Positions 1 to 7,737 of a stretch of DNA of 64,000 nucleotides are shown here, in pieces. This stretch comes from an uncultured Verrucomicrobiae bacterium (GTDB lineage Bacteria; Verrucomicrobiota; Verrucomicrobiia; Limisphaerales; UBA1100): positions 79,648 through 143,647 of the forward strand of contig CALKBX010000013.1 of assembly GCA_937775205.1 (NCBI GenBank), read 5' to 3'. Every line of letters starts with the position of its first letter. The first letter of the stretch is position 1. The notes beneath the pieces are model-generated. The model was not told the DNA's origin. It made no database searches and was given only the letters and a program-made list of their open reading frames with translations. A program made the position numbers and the translations under genes.

Positions 1-462
1 GAATTCGATGGGCTCGCCTTCGGGCACACGGAAGCGCCAGTTGTAGTCGGTTGATTTTTGAGGGTTGATGGTTGATGGGTTTTTCCGGCAAGTGCCAGGG
101 TAGATGGGTTCGCCGTCTTCGCTGTGGGGAGCGGTGGTGGCTTCGCGGATGTCTTTGCGCGAACAGGCGCAGGGGAAGAGTTGACCGCTGGCGCGGAGGG
201 TTTCAAAGGCGGCGCGGTATTCGGGCATGCGCTCGGATTGGCTGACTGGTTCGCCTTCCCATTCGAGGCCGAGCCAACGGAGGTCTTCCAAAGTGCTGGC
301 GCGGAATTCCGGTTTGCAGCGCGCGGGGTCGAGGTCTTCGTTTCGATAGAGCAGGGTGCCGTTGTTTTGGCGCGCGCGTTCCTGCGCGAACCAAAACGTG
401 CGCGCGTGGCCGAGATGTAAATATCCGGTGGGCGTGGGGGCAATGCGACCGCGGTATTTCAT
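1..462 (-). CDS. gluQ: Glutamyl-Q tRNA(Asp) synthetase (partial, 3' end cut by window edge)
   Basis: Read on the minus strand, the N-terminal ~154 codons encode a GluRS-like catalytic domain. RIAPTPTGYLHLGHARTF contains the HIGH-type motif, RNEDLD follows, and a Cys-rich segment (FPCACSRKD) resembles the zinc site of GluQ enzymes. GluQ lacks the anticodon-binding domain and adds glutamate to queuosine of tRNA(Asp). The ATG (460-462) shares one base with the stop of the upstream amidase gene (TGATG), so translation is probably coupled. An in-frame stretch of ATCAACC-type repeats (49-80) lies between the Cys-rich segment and the RFRVP block. A true GluRS paralogue is possible, but gltX is present at 3.6 kb. 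The C-terminus lies outside the window. Confidence 0.85.
   Translation of the reverse strand, partial: MKYRGRIAPTPTGYLHLGHARTFWFAQERARQNNGTLLYRNEDLDPARCKPEFRASTLEDLRWLGLEWEGEPVSQSERMPEYRAAFETLRASGQLFPCACSRKDIREATTAPHSEDGEPIYPGTCRKNPSTINPQKSTDYNWRFRVPEGEPIEF
49..80 (-). repeat. ATCAACC-type repeat inside gluQ
   Basis: Minus-strand sequence carries tandem ATCAACC units followed by CTCAA. The same CATCAACCCTCAA string recurs at 3585-3622 just before gltX. Here it is translated in frame as an Asn/Ser/Thr-rich insert in a region that is normally short in GluQ. Confidence 0.5.
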
Positions 463-1379
463 CAATCCAAAAAGCGTTCGGTAAGGCCGCCGTAGGCATC
501 AATGCGGCGGTCTCGCAGAAAGGGCCAGTGTGTGCGCGCTTCATGAACTTGCGCGAGGTCCGCCTGCACAATCAGCGTTTCGGGTTGATCCGCGGCGGCT
601 TGGGCGATCACTTCACCACTCGGCGCGGCCACGAAGCTCTGACCCCAAAACTCAATGCCTTTCCCGTTCGCGCCGCCCGCGGGAGTTTCGTGCCCGATGC
701 GATTCACCGCCGCCACAAAACAGCCATTGGCGATGGCGTGGCTGCGCTGGATGGTTTGCCACGCGTCGCATTGTAAGGCGCCCTCGGCGGCTTTCTCGGC
801 GGGATGCCAGCCGATGGCGGTGGGGATTAGGATGATTTCCGCGCCCGCCAGTGCTGTGAGTCGGGCGGCTTCGGGATACCATTGATCCCAGCAAATCAGC
901 ACGCCGATTTTGCCAAACGCTGTTTCCCATGCGCGGAAGCCGGAGTTGTTGACATCGCCGACATCGCCGGGGGTGAAGTAAAATTTCTCATAATAGAGGG
1001 GATCATCCGGAATATGCATTTTGCGGTAAATGCCCAGCAACGCGCCGTCCGCATCGATGATGGCGGCGGTGTTGTGGAAAAGCCCCGGCGCGCGTTGCTC
1101 AAAAAGCGAGGCGATGACTACTACCTTTTCCTCGCGCGCGAGCGTTTGGAATGCCTCGGTGGTTGGCCCCGGAATATGCTCTGAGAGTCCGAAATTACCG
1201 TGGTTTTCGCTCTGGCAAAAGTACTGCGTGCCGAAGAGTTCCTGCGTGCAAATGATCTGCGCGCCATTGCGGGCGGCGGCGCGGGCGGCCTCCAGCGTGG
1301 CGGCCAGATTGGCCTCCGGATCAGTGCCGCAAGCGTGTTGAAGCAGGCCGAGGGTGACGGTTTTTTGGGTGTTTTTCAC
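462..1379 (-). CDS. aguB: N-carbamoylputrescine amidase
   Basis: A 305-residue carbon-nitrogen hydrolase (nitrilase superfamily) with the full catalytic triad: Glu47 in TQELFG, Lys120 in YRKMHIPDDP and Cys163 in LICWDQWYPE. The IPDDP and CWDQWYPE blocks match the N-carbamoylputrescine amidase branch, which makes putrescine from agmatine with loss of ammonia and CO2. Length is typical. The start is a GTG (1377-1379) with no obvious Shine-Dalgarno sequence. The stop shares one base with the start of gluQ. Agmatine deiminase, the expected partner, is not in view. Another nitrilase-family amidase cannot be fully excluded. Confidence 0.9.
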   Translation of the reverse strand: MKNTQKTVTLGLLQHACGTDPEANLAATLEAARAAARNGAQIICTQELFGTQYFCQSENHGNFGLSEHIPGPTTEAFQTLAREEKVVVIASLFEQRAPGLFHNTAAIIDADGALLGIYRKMHIPDDPLYYEKFYFTPGDVGDVNNSGFRAWETAFGKIGVLICWDQWYPEAARLTALAGAEIILIPTAIGWHPAEKAAEGALQCDAWQTIQRSHAIANGCFVAAVNRIGHETPAGGANGKGIEFWGQSFVAAPSGEVIAQAAADQPETLIVQADLAQVHEARTHWPFLRDRRIDAYGGLTERFLD

Positions 1380-1576
1380 GGGCGCGGATGGAGGGCGATG
1401 GTGTTTAAACAGGCTGTCAAGTCAAGCTTGTGCTTAAAAAACAGGGGTAATTGCGAATATCTTTTCGGCCTCAACGTTGTTTTTCCCTTGCGGAATGGCG
1501 CTCCGTGTCCTTTTACTCCCCGCAGTTCGCAGCGCGACAACAACGCGGCAACAACTTAACCTAAGGAGAAATACAT

Positions 1577-1864
1577 ATGGCGAAAATTACTAAAACCGCA
1601 ACAATTGCAGCCGTCGCAGAAGCGGCCGATATCTCGAAAGTCCAAGCCAAGGCGGCGATGGACGCAATAGCCAGCTTGGCATATGCCAATGCCGCTGATG
1701 GCTTTGTCATCCCCGGCATCGGCAAAGTGTCTGTCCGGCAAACTAAAGCCCGCACTATGGTGATGGCTTTCGGTCCCAAAAAAGGCGAGACCATCAACGT
1801 GGAAGCCAAAACAAAGCTGAAGTTCACCTTCCTCAAGGCGGCTAAAGAGGAAATCCTCGGCTAA
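1577..1864 (+). CDS. HU-family DNA-binding protein
   Basis: A 95-residue histone-like protein with an N-terminal alpha-helical dimerisation part and a beta-arm region. The PGIGKVSVRQTKAR segment corresponds to the conserved arm entry of HU/IHF proteins. It would bind and bend DNA as a dimer in the nucleoid. A clear Shine-Dalgarno sequence (AAGGAGA, 1563-1569) precedes the ATG, unlike many genes in this window, and a strong terminator follows at once, so the gene is monocistronic and probably highly expressed. Subtype (HU, IHF or diverged) is not decided. Confidence 0.92.
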   Translation: MAKITKTATIAAVAEAADISKVQAKAAMDAIASLAYANAADGFVIPGIGKVSVRQTKARTMVMAFGPKKGETINVEAKTKLKFTFLKAAKEEILG

Positions 1865-1881
1865 CCAGCTCCTTTCCCAAC

Positions 1882-1910
1882 AAGGCGCTCCCACGGGGGC
1901 GCCTTTTTTG
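1882..1910 (+). terminator. Rho-independent terminator after HU gene
   Basis: A GC-rich hairpin (AAGGCGC / GCGCCTT arms around a short C/G-rich loop) is followed by a T tract, beginning about 18 bases after the HU stop codon. Confidence 0.9.
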
Positions 1911-1936
1911 TTGGGGAAATTCCAGAGATTTTTGGA

Positions 1937-2917
1937 ATGAAAATTGGGGTCATCGGCGCGGGCGCGTTGGGCGGCTTTTACGGCGGCAAACTCTGTCGCA
2001 CGGGCGAGGACGTACACTTTTTGCTGCGCGGCGATTACGAGGCGGTCAAATCCAACGGCCTTCGCATCCAAAGTGCCGAGGGCGATTTCACCGTGTACCC
2101 GCACGCGCACGATACGCCCGAAGCCATCGGCCCGTGCGATCTCGTGCTCGTCGCGCTCAAGACCACCGCCAATGAATTCTTCGCCGAACTCATCACCCCA
2201 CTCGTGGGCAAACATACCGCCATTCTTTGCCTGCAAAATGGCCTCGGCAATTGCGAGCAGCTCGCCGAACTCTTTGGCGCGGAAAAAATTCTCGGCGGGC
2301 TCTGCTTCGTTTGCCTCAACCGCTCTGTTCCCGGCGTTATCCAACACCTCGCCTTCGGCAAAATCATCATGGGTGAATACACTCGCCCACCCCAAAAACG
2401 CACCCGCGCCTTCGCCGCACTCTTCAAGGAATCCGGCGTGCCTTGCACGGTAGCCGAAAATCTTGAACAAGGCCTCTGGGGAAAACTCGTTTGGAACATC
2501 CCCTTCAATGGCCTCGGCGTAGCCGCCGCCGCTGGCTTGCCCGCCCTCGAAGGCGCGCCCATTCCCGAAACGCTTGGCCCCGTTTGGCCCACCGACCAAC
2601 TCCTCGCTGATCTAGATTGGGAAAATTGGGTGCGCGTTCTGATGGATGAAATCATCGCCGCCGCCAACGCCAAGGGCCTCGAAATAAAAACCGAACTTGC
2701 CAAAGCAATGATCGAACGCACCCGCGCCATGGGCGAGTACCGCGCGTCCACATTGATTGATTTTGAAAATGGCCAACCGCTCGAGCTCGAATCCATGTTC
2801 TACGAACCTCTCCGCCAAGCCCAATCCACCGGCGTTCCCATGCCGCGATTGGAAGCGTTGGTGAGGGTGTTGAGTGAAATAACCGTCAAAAATCCCCACA
2901 AAAAACTGAACGCTTGA
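1937..2917 (+). CDS. panE: 2-dehydropantoate 2-reductase
   Basis: A 326-residue ketopantoate reductase that makes pantoate with NADPH in the pantothenate/CoA pathway. It has the N-terminal Rossmann motif GVIGAGALGGFYGG at residues 4-17, the central LCLQNGLGN block, and the catalytic Lys/Asn segment LWGKLVWNIPFNGL near residue 180. Length is usual for the family. The ATG follows the HU terminator closely with no strong ribosome-binding site. The enzyme family includes paralogues of unproven substrate, so panE is the most likely assignment. Confidence 0.88.
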   Translation: MKIGVIGAGALGGFYGGKLCRTGEDVHFLLRGDYEAVKSNGLRIQSAEGDFTVYPHAHDTPEAIGPCDLVLVALKTTANEFFAELITPLVGKHTAILCLQNGLGNCEQLAELFGAEKILGGLCFVCLNRSVPGVIQHLAFGKIIMGEYTRPPQKRTRAFAALFKESGVPCTVAENLEQGLWGKLVWNIPFNGLGVAAAAGLPALEGAPIPETLGPVWPTDQLLADLDWENWVRVLMDEIIAAANAKGLEIKTELAKAMIERTRAMGEYRASTLIDFENGQPLELESMFYEPLRQAQSTGVPMPRLEALVRVLSEITVKNPHKKLNA

Positions 2918-2948
2918 CCCGAACCCGTAAAACCGTAAAAATGGGTGT

Positions 2949-3209
2949 ATGAAAACGACAGTCGAAATGCCCGACGCTCTCTTCCGCCGAGCCAAAGCTA
3001 AGGCCGCGCTTCAGGGCAAATCAATGAAGCAGTTTTTCAATGAAGCCGTGCAGCAAAAGGTTGAGAAAACTCCGGAGGTTTCTAAAGAGAAGCCGAAATG
3101 GATGAAGGGCTTTGGAGTGATGAAAAAATATCCCGGCGCTCGCGAGGAATTGGATGCTATTTTTGACGCGCCTGATTTTCGTCCCATTGATAAGGAGGAT
3201 TGGGAGTGA
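2949..3209 (+). CDS. Putative VapB-like antitoxin
   Basis: An 86-residue basic protein starting MKTTVEMPDALFRRAKAKAA, which resembles the N-terminal beta-strand/helix of ribbon-helix-helix antitoxins that bind DNA as dimers. The C-terminal part, rich in Lys, Glu and Pro and ending in an acidic DFRPIDKEDWE segment, would be expected to wrap the toxin. It ends in a GTGA overlap with the PIN-domain gene, the classic antitoxin-toxin arrangement. The family is inferred from context and the N-terminal pattern. Confidence 0.72.
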   Translation: MKTTVEMPDALFRRAKAKAALQGKSMKQFFNEAVQQKVEKTPEVSKEKPKWMKGFGVMKKYPGAREELDAIFDAPDFRPIDKEDWE

Positions 3210-3583
3210 TCCTTGATTCGAACGCACTTTCGGCTTTTGCCGATGGTAATGAGGAAGTGTGCCGTGTGCTTGAAGGCGCGCCAGGTCACCAATTGCCCGT
3301 TATTGTTTTGGGCGAATTCAGTTTTGGAATTCTGGCCTCACGTCATCGTGAGGCGTATGAGGCATGGCTGGCTGAACGAATGCAGGAATTTGAAATTCTT
3401 TCCATTGACGGCGAAACCGCCCAACATTACGCTGACATTCGCGAGGAACTGCGGCAGGTGGGTCGGCCCATTCCTCAAAATGATTTGTGGATCGCCGCCT
3501 TGGCGCGGCAGCATCATCTGCCCGTCGTCAGTCGCGGTGTCCATTTTGATAAAGTAAAAAAAGTAAAACGCCATGGCTGGTAA
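3206..3583 (+). CDS. vapC: VapC-like PIN-domain ribonuclease toxin
   Basis: A PIN-domain protein of about 125 residues. The acidic metal-binding residues are visible as Asp4 (ILDSNAL), Glu37 (VLGEFSFGI) and Asp93 (NDLWIAA), as in VapC endoribonucleases. The GTG start at 3206 overlaps the antitoxin stop (GTGA) and has a strong Shine-Dalgarno sequence (AAGGAGG, 3192-3198). An in-frame TTG at 3200 sits too close to that site. Together with the upstream gene it forms a type II toxin-antitoxin pair, expected to be autorepressed by the complex. Confidence 0.85.
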   Translation: MILDSNALSAFADGNEEVCRVLEGAPGHQLPVIVLGEFSFGILASRHREAYEAWLAERMQEFEILSIDGETAQHYADIREELRQVGRPIPQNDLWIAALARQHHLPVVSRGVHFDKVKKVKRHGW

Positions 3584-3584
3584 A

Positions 3585-3622
3585 CATCCATCAACCCTCA
3601 ACCCAATACCATCAACCAATCA
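3585..3622 (+). repeat. ATCAACC-type repeat upstream of gltX
   Basis: Imperfect CATCAACC units lie directly between the toxin gene and gltX. They share the CATCAACCCTCAA string with the insert inside gluQ. They occupy the place where a ribosome-binding site for gltX would be expected. Confidence 0.5.
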
Positions 3623-4981
3623 ATGAGCGTCCGCGTCCGATTTGCCCCCAGTCCCACCGGCCACCTTCACATCGGCGGCGCCCGCACGGCGTTGTTCAAC
3701 TGGCTTTACGCCCGCCACACCGGCGGTCAGTTTGTGCTGCGCATCGAAGACACCGACGAGGAACGCAACACGCCCGAAGCCATCAACGTCATTCTCGAAG
3801 GCCTCCGCTGGTTGGGGCTCGATTGGGACGAAGGCCCCGCCAACAATGACCCCGCAGACGGAAGCAAGGGCGATCACGGGCCGTACTTTCAATCGCAACG
3901 CGGCGAAATTTATGCGCGCCACGTCGAGGTGCTCAAGGAAAAGGGGCTGGCGTACGAACACGAGGGCGCGGTTCGTTTTCGCATGCAACGCGAGGCGACC
4001 ACGATTCCCGATCTCGTCTGCGGCGATGTCGTCCGTGAACTGACAGATCGCGAGCAGGAACAGCCGGACTTCGTCATCGTGCGGTCGGACGGCAAGCCGG
4101 TGTTTCATTTAGTCAACGTCATCGACGACCTTGAGATGGGCATCACCCACGTCATCCGCGGCGAGGATCATTTGTCCAACACCTCGAAACACATCGCGCT
4201 CTTTCGCGCGTTGGGCGCGGAGCCGCCGGCCTTTGCGCACATCCCGTTGATTCTGAATAGCGACGGCAGCAAAATGAGCAAGCGCGACGATGGCGCGTCG
4301 CTTGATGGTTGGCAGCAAACCCATTGCGTGCCCGAGGCGGTGGTCAATTATCTCAGCCTCCTCGGCTGGTCGCCCAAGGACGATTCGCAAGTGATGCCTG
4401 TGGCCGAGCTCATCGAGCGCTTTGACCTTCCGCAAATCAACCGCGCCAATGCCCGCTTCGATGTGGAGAAAATGCAGTGGATGAATTACGAGCACCTGCG
4501 CAACCTGCCGATGCCCCGCTACCGCCAACTCGCTCTCAAGGCCGGTGTGGAGTTCGGCGATGCCGCCGAGGATTATATTGAGGCCGCGTTGGCCACTTGC
4601 CAAAACAAAGTGAAACAAATCAGCGATCTCCCAGACTACTGCCGGTTTTATTTCACTGACATTTTCGAGTACGACGAAGCGATGGCCGCAAAAGCTTTTG
4701 CGCCCGAAAACAAGGATGGCTTTGCCAAGCTTCGCGAAATTTTTGCCAACCTCGAATCTTTTGGGCCCGAGCCGATGGAAACCGCGCTCAAGGCATTGGC
4801 CGAACAATTGGACGTGAAAATCCGCGCGCTGGTGATGCCCGCGCGCTGCGCCTGCACCGGCGTGAAAATCGGGCCGAGCTTGTACGATCTCATGGCCGTG
4901 TTGGGGCGCGACCGCGTGTTGGCGCGGCTTGATCGGGCCTTGGCGCGGATGGACGAATCGAATGAAACCGGAGAGGCATGA
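3623..4981 (+). CDS. gltX: Glutamyl-tRNA synthetase
   Basis: A 452-residue class I aminoacyl-tRNA synthetase that charges tRNA(Glu). It begins VRFAPSPTGHLHIGGARTALFNW (HIGH motif), has LRIEDTDEER, and the KMSKR motif near residue 217 (SKMSKRDDGAS). A C-terminal anticodon-binding part follows, slightly shorter than in many GluRS. The gene has no clear Shine-Dalgarno sequence; the ATCAACC repeat lies just upstream. The last codons overlap pgsA (ATGA). Some GluRS also charge tRNA(Gln); which applies here cannot be read from this window. Confidence 0.96.
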   Translation: MSVRVRFAPSPTGHLHIGGARTALFNWLYARHTGGQFVLRIEDTDEERNTPEAINVILEGLRWLGLDWDEGPANNDPADGSKGDHGPYFQSQRGEIYARHVEVLKEKGLAYEHEGAVRFRMQREATTIPDLVCGDVVRELTDREQEQPDFVIVRSDGKPVFHLVNVIDDLEMGITHVIRGEDHLSNTSKHIALFRALGAEPPAFAHIPLILNSDGSKMSKRDDGASLDGWQQTHCVPEAVVNYLSLLGWSPKDDSQVMPVAELIERFDLPQINRANARFDVEKMQWMNYEHLRNLPMPRYRQLALKAGVEFGDAAEDYIEAALATCQNKVKQISDLPDYCRFYFTDIFEYDEAMAAKAFAPENKDGFAKLREIFANLESFGPEPMETALKALAEQLDVKIRALVMPARCACTGVKIGPSLYDLMAVLGRDRVLARLDRALARMDESNETGEA

Positions 4982-5598
4982 CCACCGCCAACAAAGTCAC
5001 CATCGCCCGCATCATATTGGTGCCGTTTTTTGTGGTGCAAATGCTTTACTACTTTCGCACCGGCGATGAGTTGCACCGTTACTTTGCCATGGCTGCGTTT
5101 CTCGTGGCCACCATCAGCGACGGTATTGATGGCTACCTCGCGCGCCATCACGGCCAAGCCACCCAGCTCGGCTCGTATCTCGATCCGCTCGCGGACAAGT
5201 TGCTAATGTTTGCCGGCTTCATTTTGTTGAGCATAGATTTTGATGAAAACCGATTTGGCCAGCGCATCCCGCTGTGGCTCACCGGCACCGTGATTGGGCG
5301 CGACCTCATCGTGGTCACCGGTAGCGCATTGCTTTATGCCACCATCGGCAACGTGAAAGTGAACCCACTCTTCCTCAGCAAAGCGGCATCCGTTTTGCAA
5401 ATGGTGACCATCGGCTGGGTGCTTTTCAAATTCTCGCCCCTCGGCACTTTCTGGCTGGCGGCGGCAGCCGTGACGTGCACGGCCATCACCGGATTACTTT
5501 ATGTGCGCGATGGGATCCGGCAATTCAGCGAACATCCCGTGGCCCATCCGAATCAGGCGGAAAGCAAAATAGAAAAAGAATCGGACAAGGACGCTTGA
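4978..5598 (+). CDS. pgsA: CDP-diacylglycerol--glycerol-3-phosphate 3-phosphatidyltransferase
   Basis: A 206-residue integral membrane CDP-alcohol phosphatidyltransferase. The signature D-x2-DG-x2-AR-x8-G-x3-D-x3-D is present at residues ~44-66 (SDGIDGYLAR ... GSYLDPLADK). Several hydrophobic segments surround it. It would make phosphatidylglycerol phosphate at the cytoplasmic membrane. The ATG overlaps the gltX stop by four bases. Related enzymes use other alcohols, but single-copy placement beside gltX fits pgsA. Confidence 0.88.
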   Translation: MTTANKVTIARIILVPFFVVQMLYYFRTGDELHRYFAMAAFLVATISDGIDGYLARHHGQATQLGSYLDPLADKLLMFAGFILLSIDFDENRFGQRIPLWLTGTVIGRDLIVVTGSALLYATIGNVKVNPLFLSKAASVLQMVTIGWVLFKFSPLGTFWLAAAAVTCTAITGLLYVRDGIRQFSEHPVAHPNQAESKIEKESDKDA

Positions 5599-5631
5599 CC
5601 CACCGCGCCTTCGTCCATCACTCTCCCGCCC

Positions 5632-6114
5632 ATGGCACTCGGCCCCAACCTCACGCTTAAGGAAGGCGACCTCGCACCGGCTTTTACTGCGGCTACCAAT
5701 GGCGGCGGCATAGTGGCGTTGAAAAATTTCAAGGGCCGCCACGTGGTGCTGTTCTTTTATCCCAAGGACGACACCCCCGGCTGAACGAAAGAAGCCTGCG
5801 CGTTCCGTGATGAACACGCCTCATTCGAGAAAGCCAACGCCGTGCTGCTGGGCGTCAGCTGCGATCCTGTGGCCAAGCACGACAAGTTTGTGGCGAAATA
5901 CAGCCTCCCCTTCACACTGCTCGCCGATGAAGATAAATCCATCGTGAACGATTACGGTGTGTGGGGCCGCAAAAAATTTATGGGCCGCGAGTATGATGGA
6001 ATCTATCGCGTCACCTTCCTCATCAACCCCAAAGGCAAGATCCAAAAAATCTGGCCCAAAGTGAAGCCCGAAGAGCACGCGGTGGAAGTTTTGGAAGAAG
6101 TGATTGGTGAGTAG
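5632..6114 (+). CDS. bcp: Bcp-type peroxiredoxin with in-frame TGA at the catalytic Cys (putative selenoprotein)
   Basis: A 160-codon atypical 2-Cys peroxiredoxin (thiol peroxidase of the PrxQ/Bcp family). Reading from ATG 5632 the frame is open to the stop at 6112 except for a single TGA at 5782-5784, codon 51. It stands exactly where the peroxidatic Cys of the PGCT motif belongs (YPKDDTPG-U-TKEACAFRDE). The resolving Cys56 is intact. Sequence on both sides matches Bcp (FFYPKDD, LLADEDKSIVNDYGVWGRKK, RVTFLINPKGKI). A hairpin with SECIS-like geometry begins 13 bases after the TGA. Sec-containing peroxiredoxins are known in bacteria, so recoding as selenocysteine is the best reading. A nonsense mutation or base-call error is the alternative. 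No selA/selB/selC/selD is in the window. Confidence 0.85.
5798..5819 (+). promoter_or_regulatory. Candidate bacterial SECIS hairpin
   Basis: Arms GCGCGTTC (5798-5805) and GAACACGC (5812-5819) pair over eight positions with one C-A mismatch. They enclose a six-base loop CGTGAT whose second base is G. The loop begins 22 bases after the TGA. This fits the general bacterial SECIS rule: a small apical loop 16-37 bases downstream, with a G among the first two loop bases. Confidence 0.7.
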
Positions 6115-6140
6115 TTTTCGATCTATCGGTTTTACCCACC

Positions 6141-6171
6141 AAAAAACCCCAACCAAAGGCTGGGGTTTTTT
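6141..6171. terminator. Bidirectional terminator between peroxiredoxin and tRNA genes
   Basis: A perfect 11-bp inverted repeat (AAAAAACCCCA / TGGGGTTTTTT) surrounds a 9-base loop. It gives a stem with a T tract on both strands, so it can end the peroxiredoxin transcript and the convergent tRNA transcript. Its right edge touches the CCA end of the tRNA. Confidence 0.9.
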
Positions 6172-6247
6172 GGTTGCGGGAGACGGATTTGAACCATCGA
6201 CCTCCAGGTTATGAGCCTGACGAGCTACCGGACTGCTCTATCCCGCG
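6171..6247 (-). tRNA. Initiator tRNA-fMet (CAT)
   Basis: A 77-base cloverleaf on the minus strand with anticodon CAT and an encoded 3' CCA. The T arm is GGTTCAAATCC. Position 1 is C facing A72, the unpaired acceptor end typical of bacterial initiator tRNA, and the overall sequence closely follows bacterial fMet tRNAs. The anticodon stem reads CAGG/CCTG rather than the usual run of three G-C pairs, a mild oddity. Confidence 0.95.
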
Positions 6248-6289
6248 CGGGGAACATACCGGTCTATTTCCGTCAGGCAAGCGTTTTTT

Positions 6290-7636
6290 TTAACTTTCGT
6301 TAGGTTCGTCAGTGTCGCCCTCTGCCAAAGTGGGCTTGTGATTGGGGTAAAACAAAAGCATCAACACTAAACAAGCTAGGGCCGCCCACATGGGTACGCT
6401 GAAGAGCTTGGTGTAATCCATGGTACCATCTGTGCCCTTGGCCCATTCGGCCACTGATCCGGCAATCTTACTGCCGACAATAATTCCGATACCGACGATT
6501 ACGAGGTTGAACAAACTCTGGGCGCTGGCCCGCACATCAGCCGAGCATTCTTCATCCACCACCATAAATGCTACAAAGATAAAGCAGCCGAAACAAAACC
6601 CGTGCATCGAGACGCCGAGAATTATGGCCGGCAGTTGAAGTGACCCCGGGAGGCTGGGGCCATAAGTAAAGAGCACCATGCGCAGCGTGTACGCGGCGAG
6701 CCCCACGCACAGCAATGTCTTACGCGAGCAACGCTTGGCGAACAGCGGGATGAACGCCAGCACGGCGATCTCCATCATTTGTCCGATGGTCATCAGGCCG
6801 CCGCCGCCAACGCCGACGATTTTGTTGACTGTGTTGATGAATCCCTCCGCTTGATTTTGGAATTCACCAAGGAACGGCGCGGTGTGCACAAAATAAAACT
6901 GGTGGATGCAGCTCACCGGCACCGCGATGAGAAACAGGGTGAGCAGGGGCTGGTGTTTGACCGCCCCGATCGCGTTGCCAATGGCGCTTTTTTTCTCTTC
7001 CCTGGCCGGCGGGGTGGGGGGCAGGAAGAAGCAGAAAATTCCCATCAACACGCCCAACACGCCGCTGAGCTTGAAGGCATCAGCCATGCCGGCAGCTTGG
7101 GCGGCGGTCACGGCGGCGGCATCGCCCGTGAGGGGAGTGTGTTGGTGCAGCAACCATTGGCCAATGCCGATGCCCACAACAATCCAGCCGACGGTGCCCC
7201 ACACTCGGATGCGGCTAAAGTCGCGGTCACGGTCGGGCAGGTGGTGGAACGACAGGGAATTGGTCAGCGCCAGTGTGGGAGAATAAATCAGCGAGTAAAT
7301 CAGCGAGAATGCGAGGAACCCCTTGTAGGATTCAATTGAGGCCAATTGCCAAACGAGGATGCCGCCGAGGATGTGGCTAATGCCGAGGAATTTTTCCGTG
7401 TTAAACCAGCGGTCGGCGATTTGCCCGGCGATGAAGGGTGCCACGATTGCACCGATTGCACCCACGGCGAACATGTCACCTATTTGCGCCGGAGTGAATT
7501 CTCGATGTCCACTCAGGTACGGCCACAACAATGGCAGCCAAGCCCCCCAGATTGCATACTGGAGAAACATCATGGTGGAGAGCTTGAAGTTCAGGCCGCT
7601 CGAAAGCGGTTCCGCGGAAGCAGGTTTTGAAGTCAT
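6290..7636 (-). CDS. MFS permease, nucleoside-transporter-like
   Basis: A 448-residue major facilitator protein with about 12 hydrophobic helices and a long central loop (around residues 200-225, PPTPPAREEKK). The N-terminal segment MMFLQYAIWGAWLPLLWPYL and the RDFSRIRVWGTVGWI block resemble the NupG/XapB nucleoside:H+ symporter branch, common in Verrucomicrobiota and Planctomycetota. It acts in the inner membrane; the actual substrate is not determined. It reads away from the DUF1802 gene, and a small perfect inverted repeat lies five bases before its start codon. Confidence 0.82.
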   Translation of the reverse strand: MTSKPASAEPLSSGLNFKLSTMMFLQYAIWGAWLPLLWPYLSGHREFTPAQIGDMFAVGAIGAIVAPFIAGQIADRWFNTEKFLGISHILGGILVWQLASIESYKGFLAFSLIYSLIYSPTLALTNSLSFHHLPDRDRDFSRIRVWGTVGWIVVGIGIGQWLLHQHTPLTGDAAAVTAAQAAGMADAFKLSGVLGVLMGIFCFFLPPTPPAREEKKSAIGNAIGAVKHQPLLTLFLIAVPVSCIHQFYFVHTAPFLGEFQNQAEGFINTVNKIVGVGGGGLMTIGQMMEIAVLAFIPLFAKRCSRKTLLCVGLAAYTLRMVLFTYGPSLPGSLQLPAIILGVSMHGFCFGCFIFVAFMVVDEECSADVRASAQSLFNLVIVGIGIIVGSKIAGSVAEWAKGTDGTMDYTKLFSVPMWAALACLVLMLLFYPNHKPTLAEGDTDEPNES

Positions 7637-7640
7637 TGGG

Positions 7641-7657
7641 CCAGACGTTTTGTCTGG
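7641..7657. promoter_or_regulatory. Inverted repeat before the MFS start (possible operator)
   Basis: CCAGAC and GTCTGG form a perfect 6-bp palindrome with a 5-base spacer, just upstream of the minus-strand MFS start codon and inside the divergent intergenic region. A repressor site or a short 5' hairpin would both fit. Confidence 0.35.
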
Positions 7658-7703
7658 GCGATTGTGTAATGAAATCGCCCGCTAAAAGCAAGCTTCACCT
7701 AGC

Positions 7704-7731
7704 TCGACTTTTGCGGGCGGGCAAATACACT
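7704..7731 (+). promoter_or_regulatory. Candidate promoter of DUF1802 gene
   Basis: TCGACT (7704-7709), a 16-base spacer and TACACT (7726-7731) end six bases before the GTG at 7738. Transcription would begin at or next to the start codon. Confidence 0.45.
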
Positions 7732-7737
7732 GCGCCC

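Noticed and set aside
1556-2599. 347-codon open frame on the minus strand
   Set aside because: Antisense of the HU gene and panE, both well supported.
3585-3622. T-box or other riboswitch before gltX
   Set aside because: The gap is under 40 bases and made of short repeats; there is no room for a structured leader.
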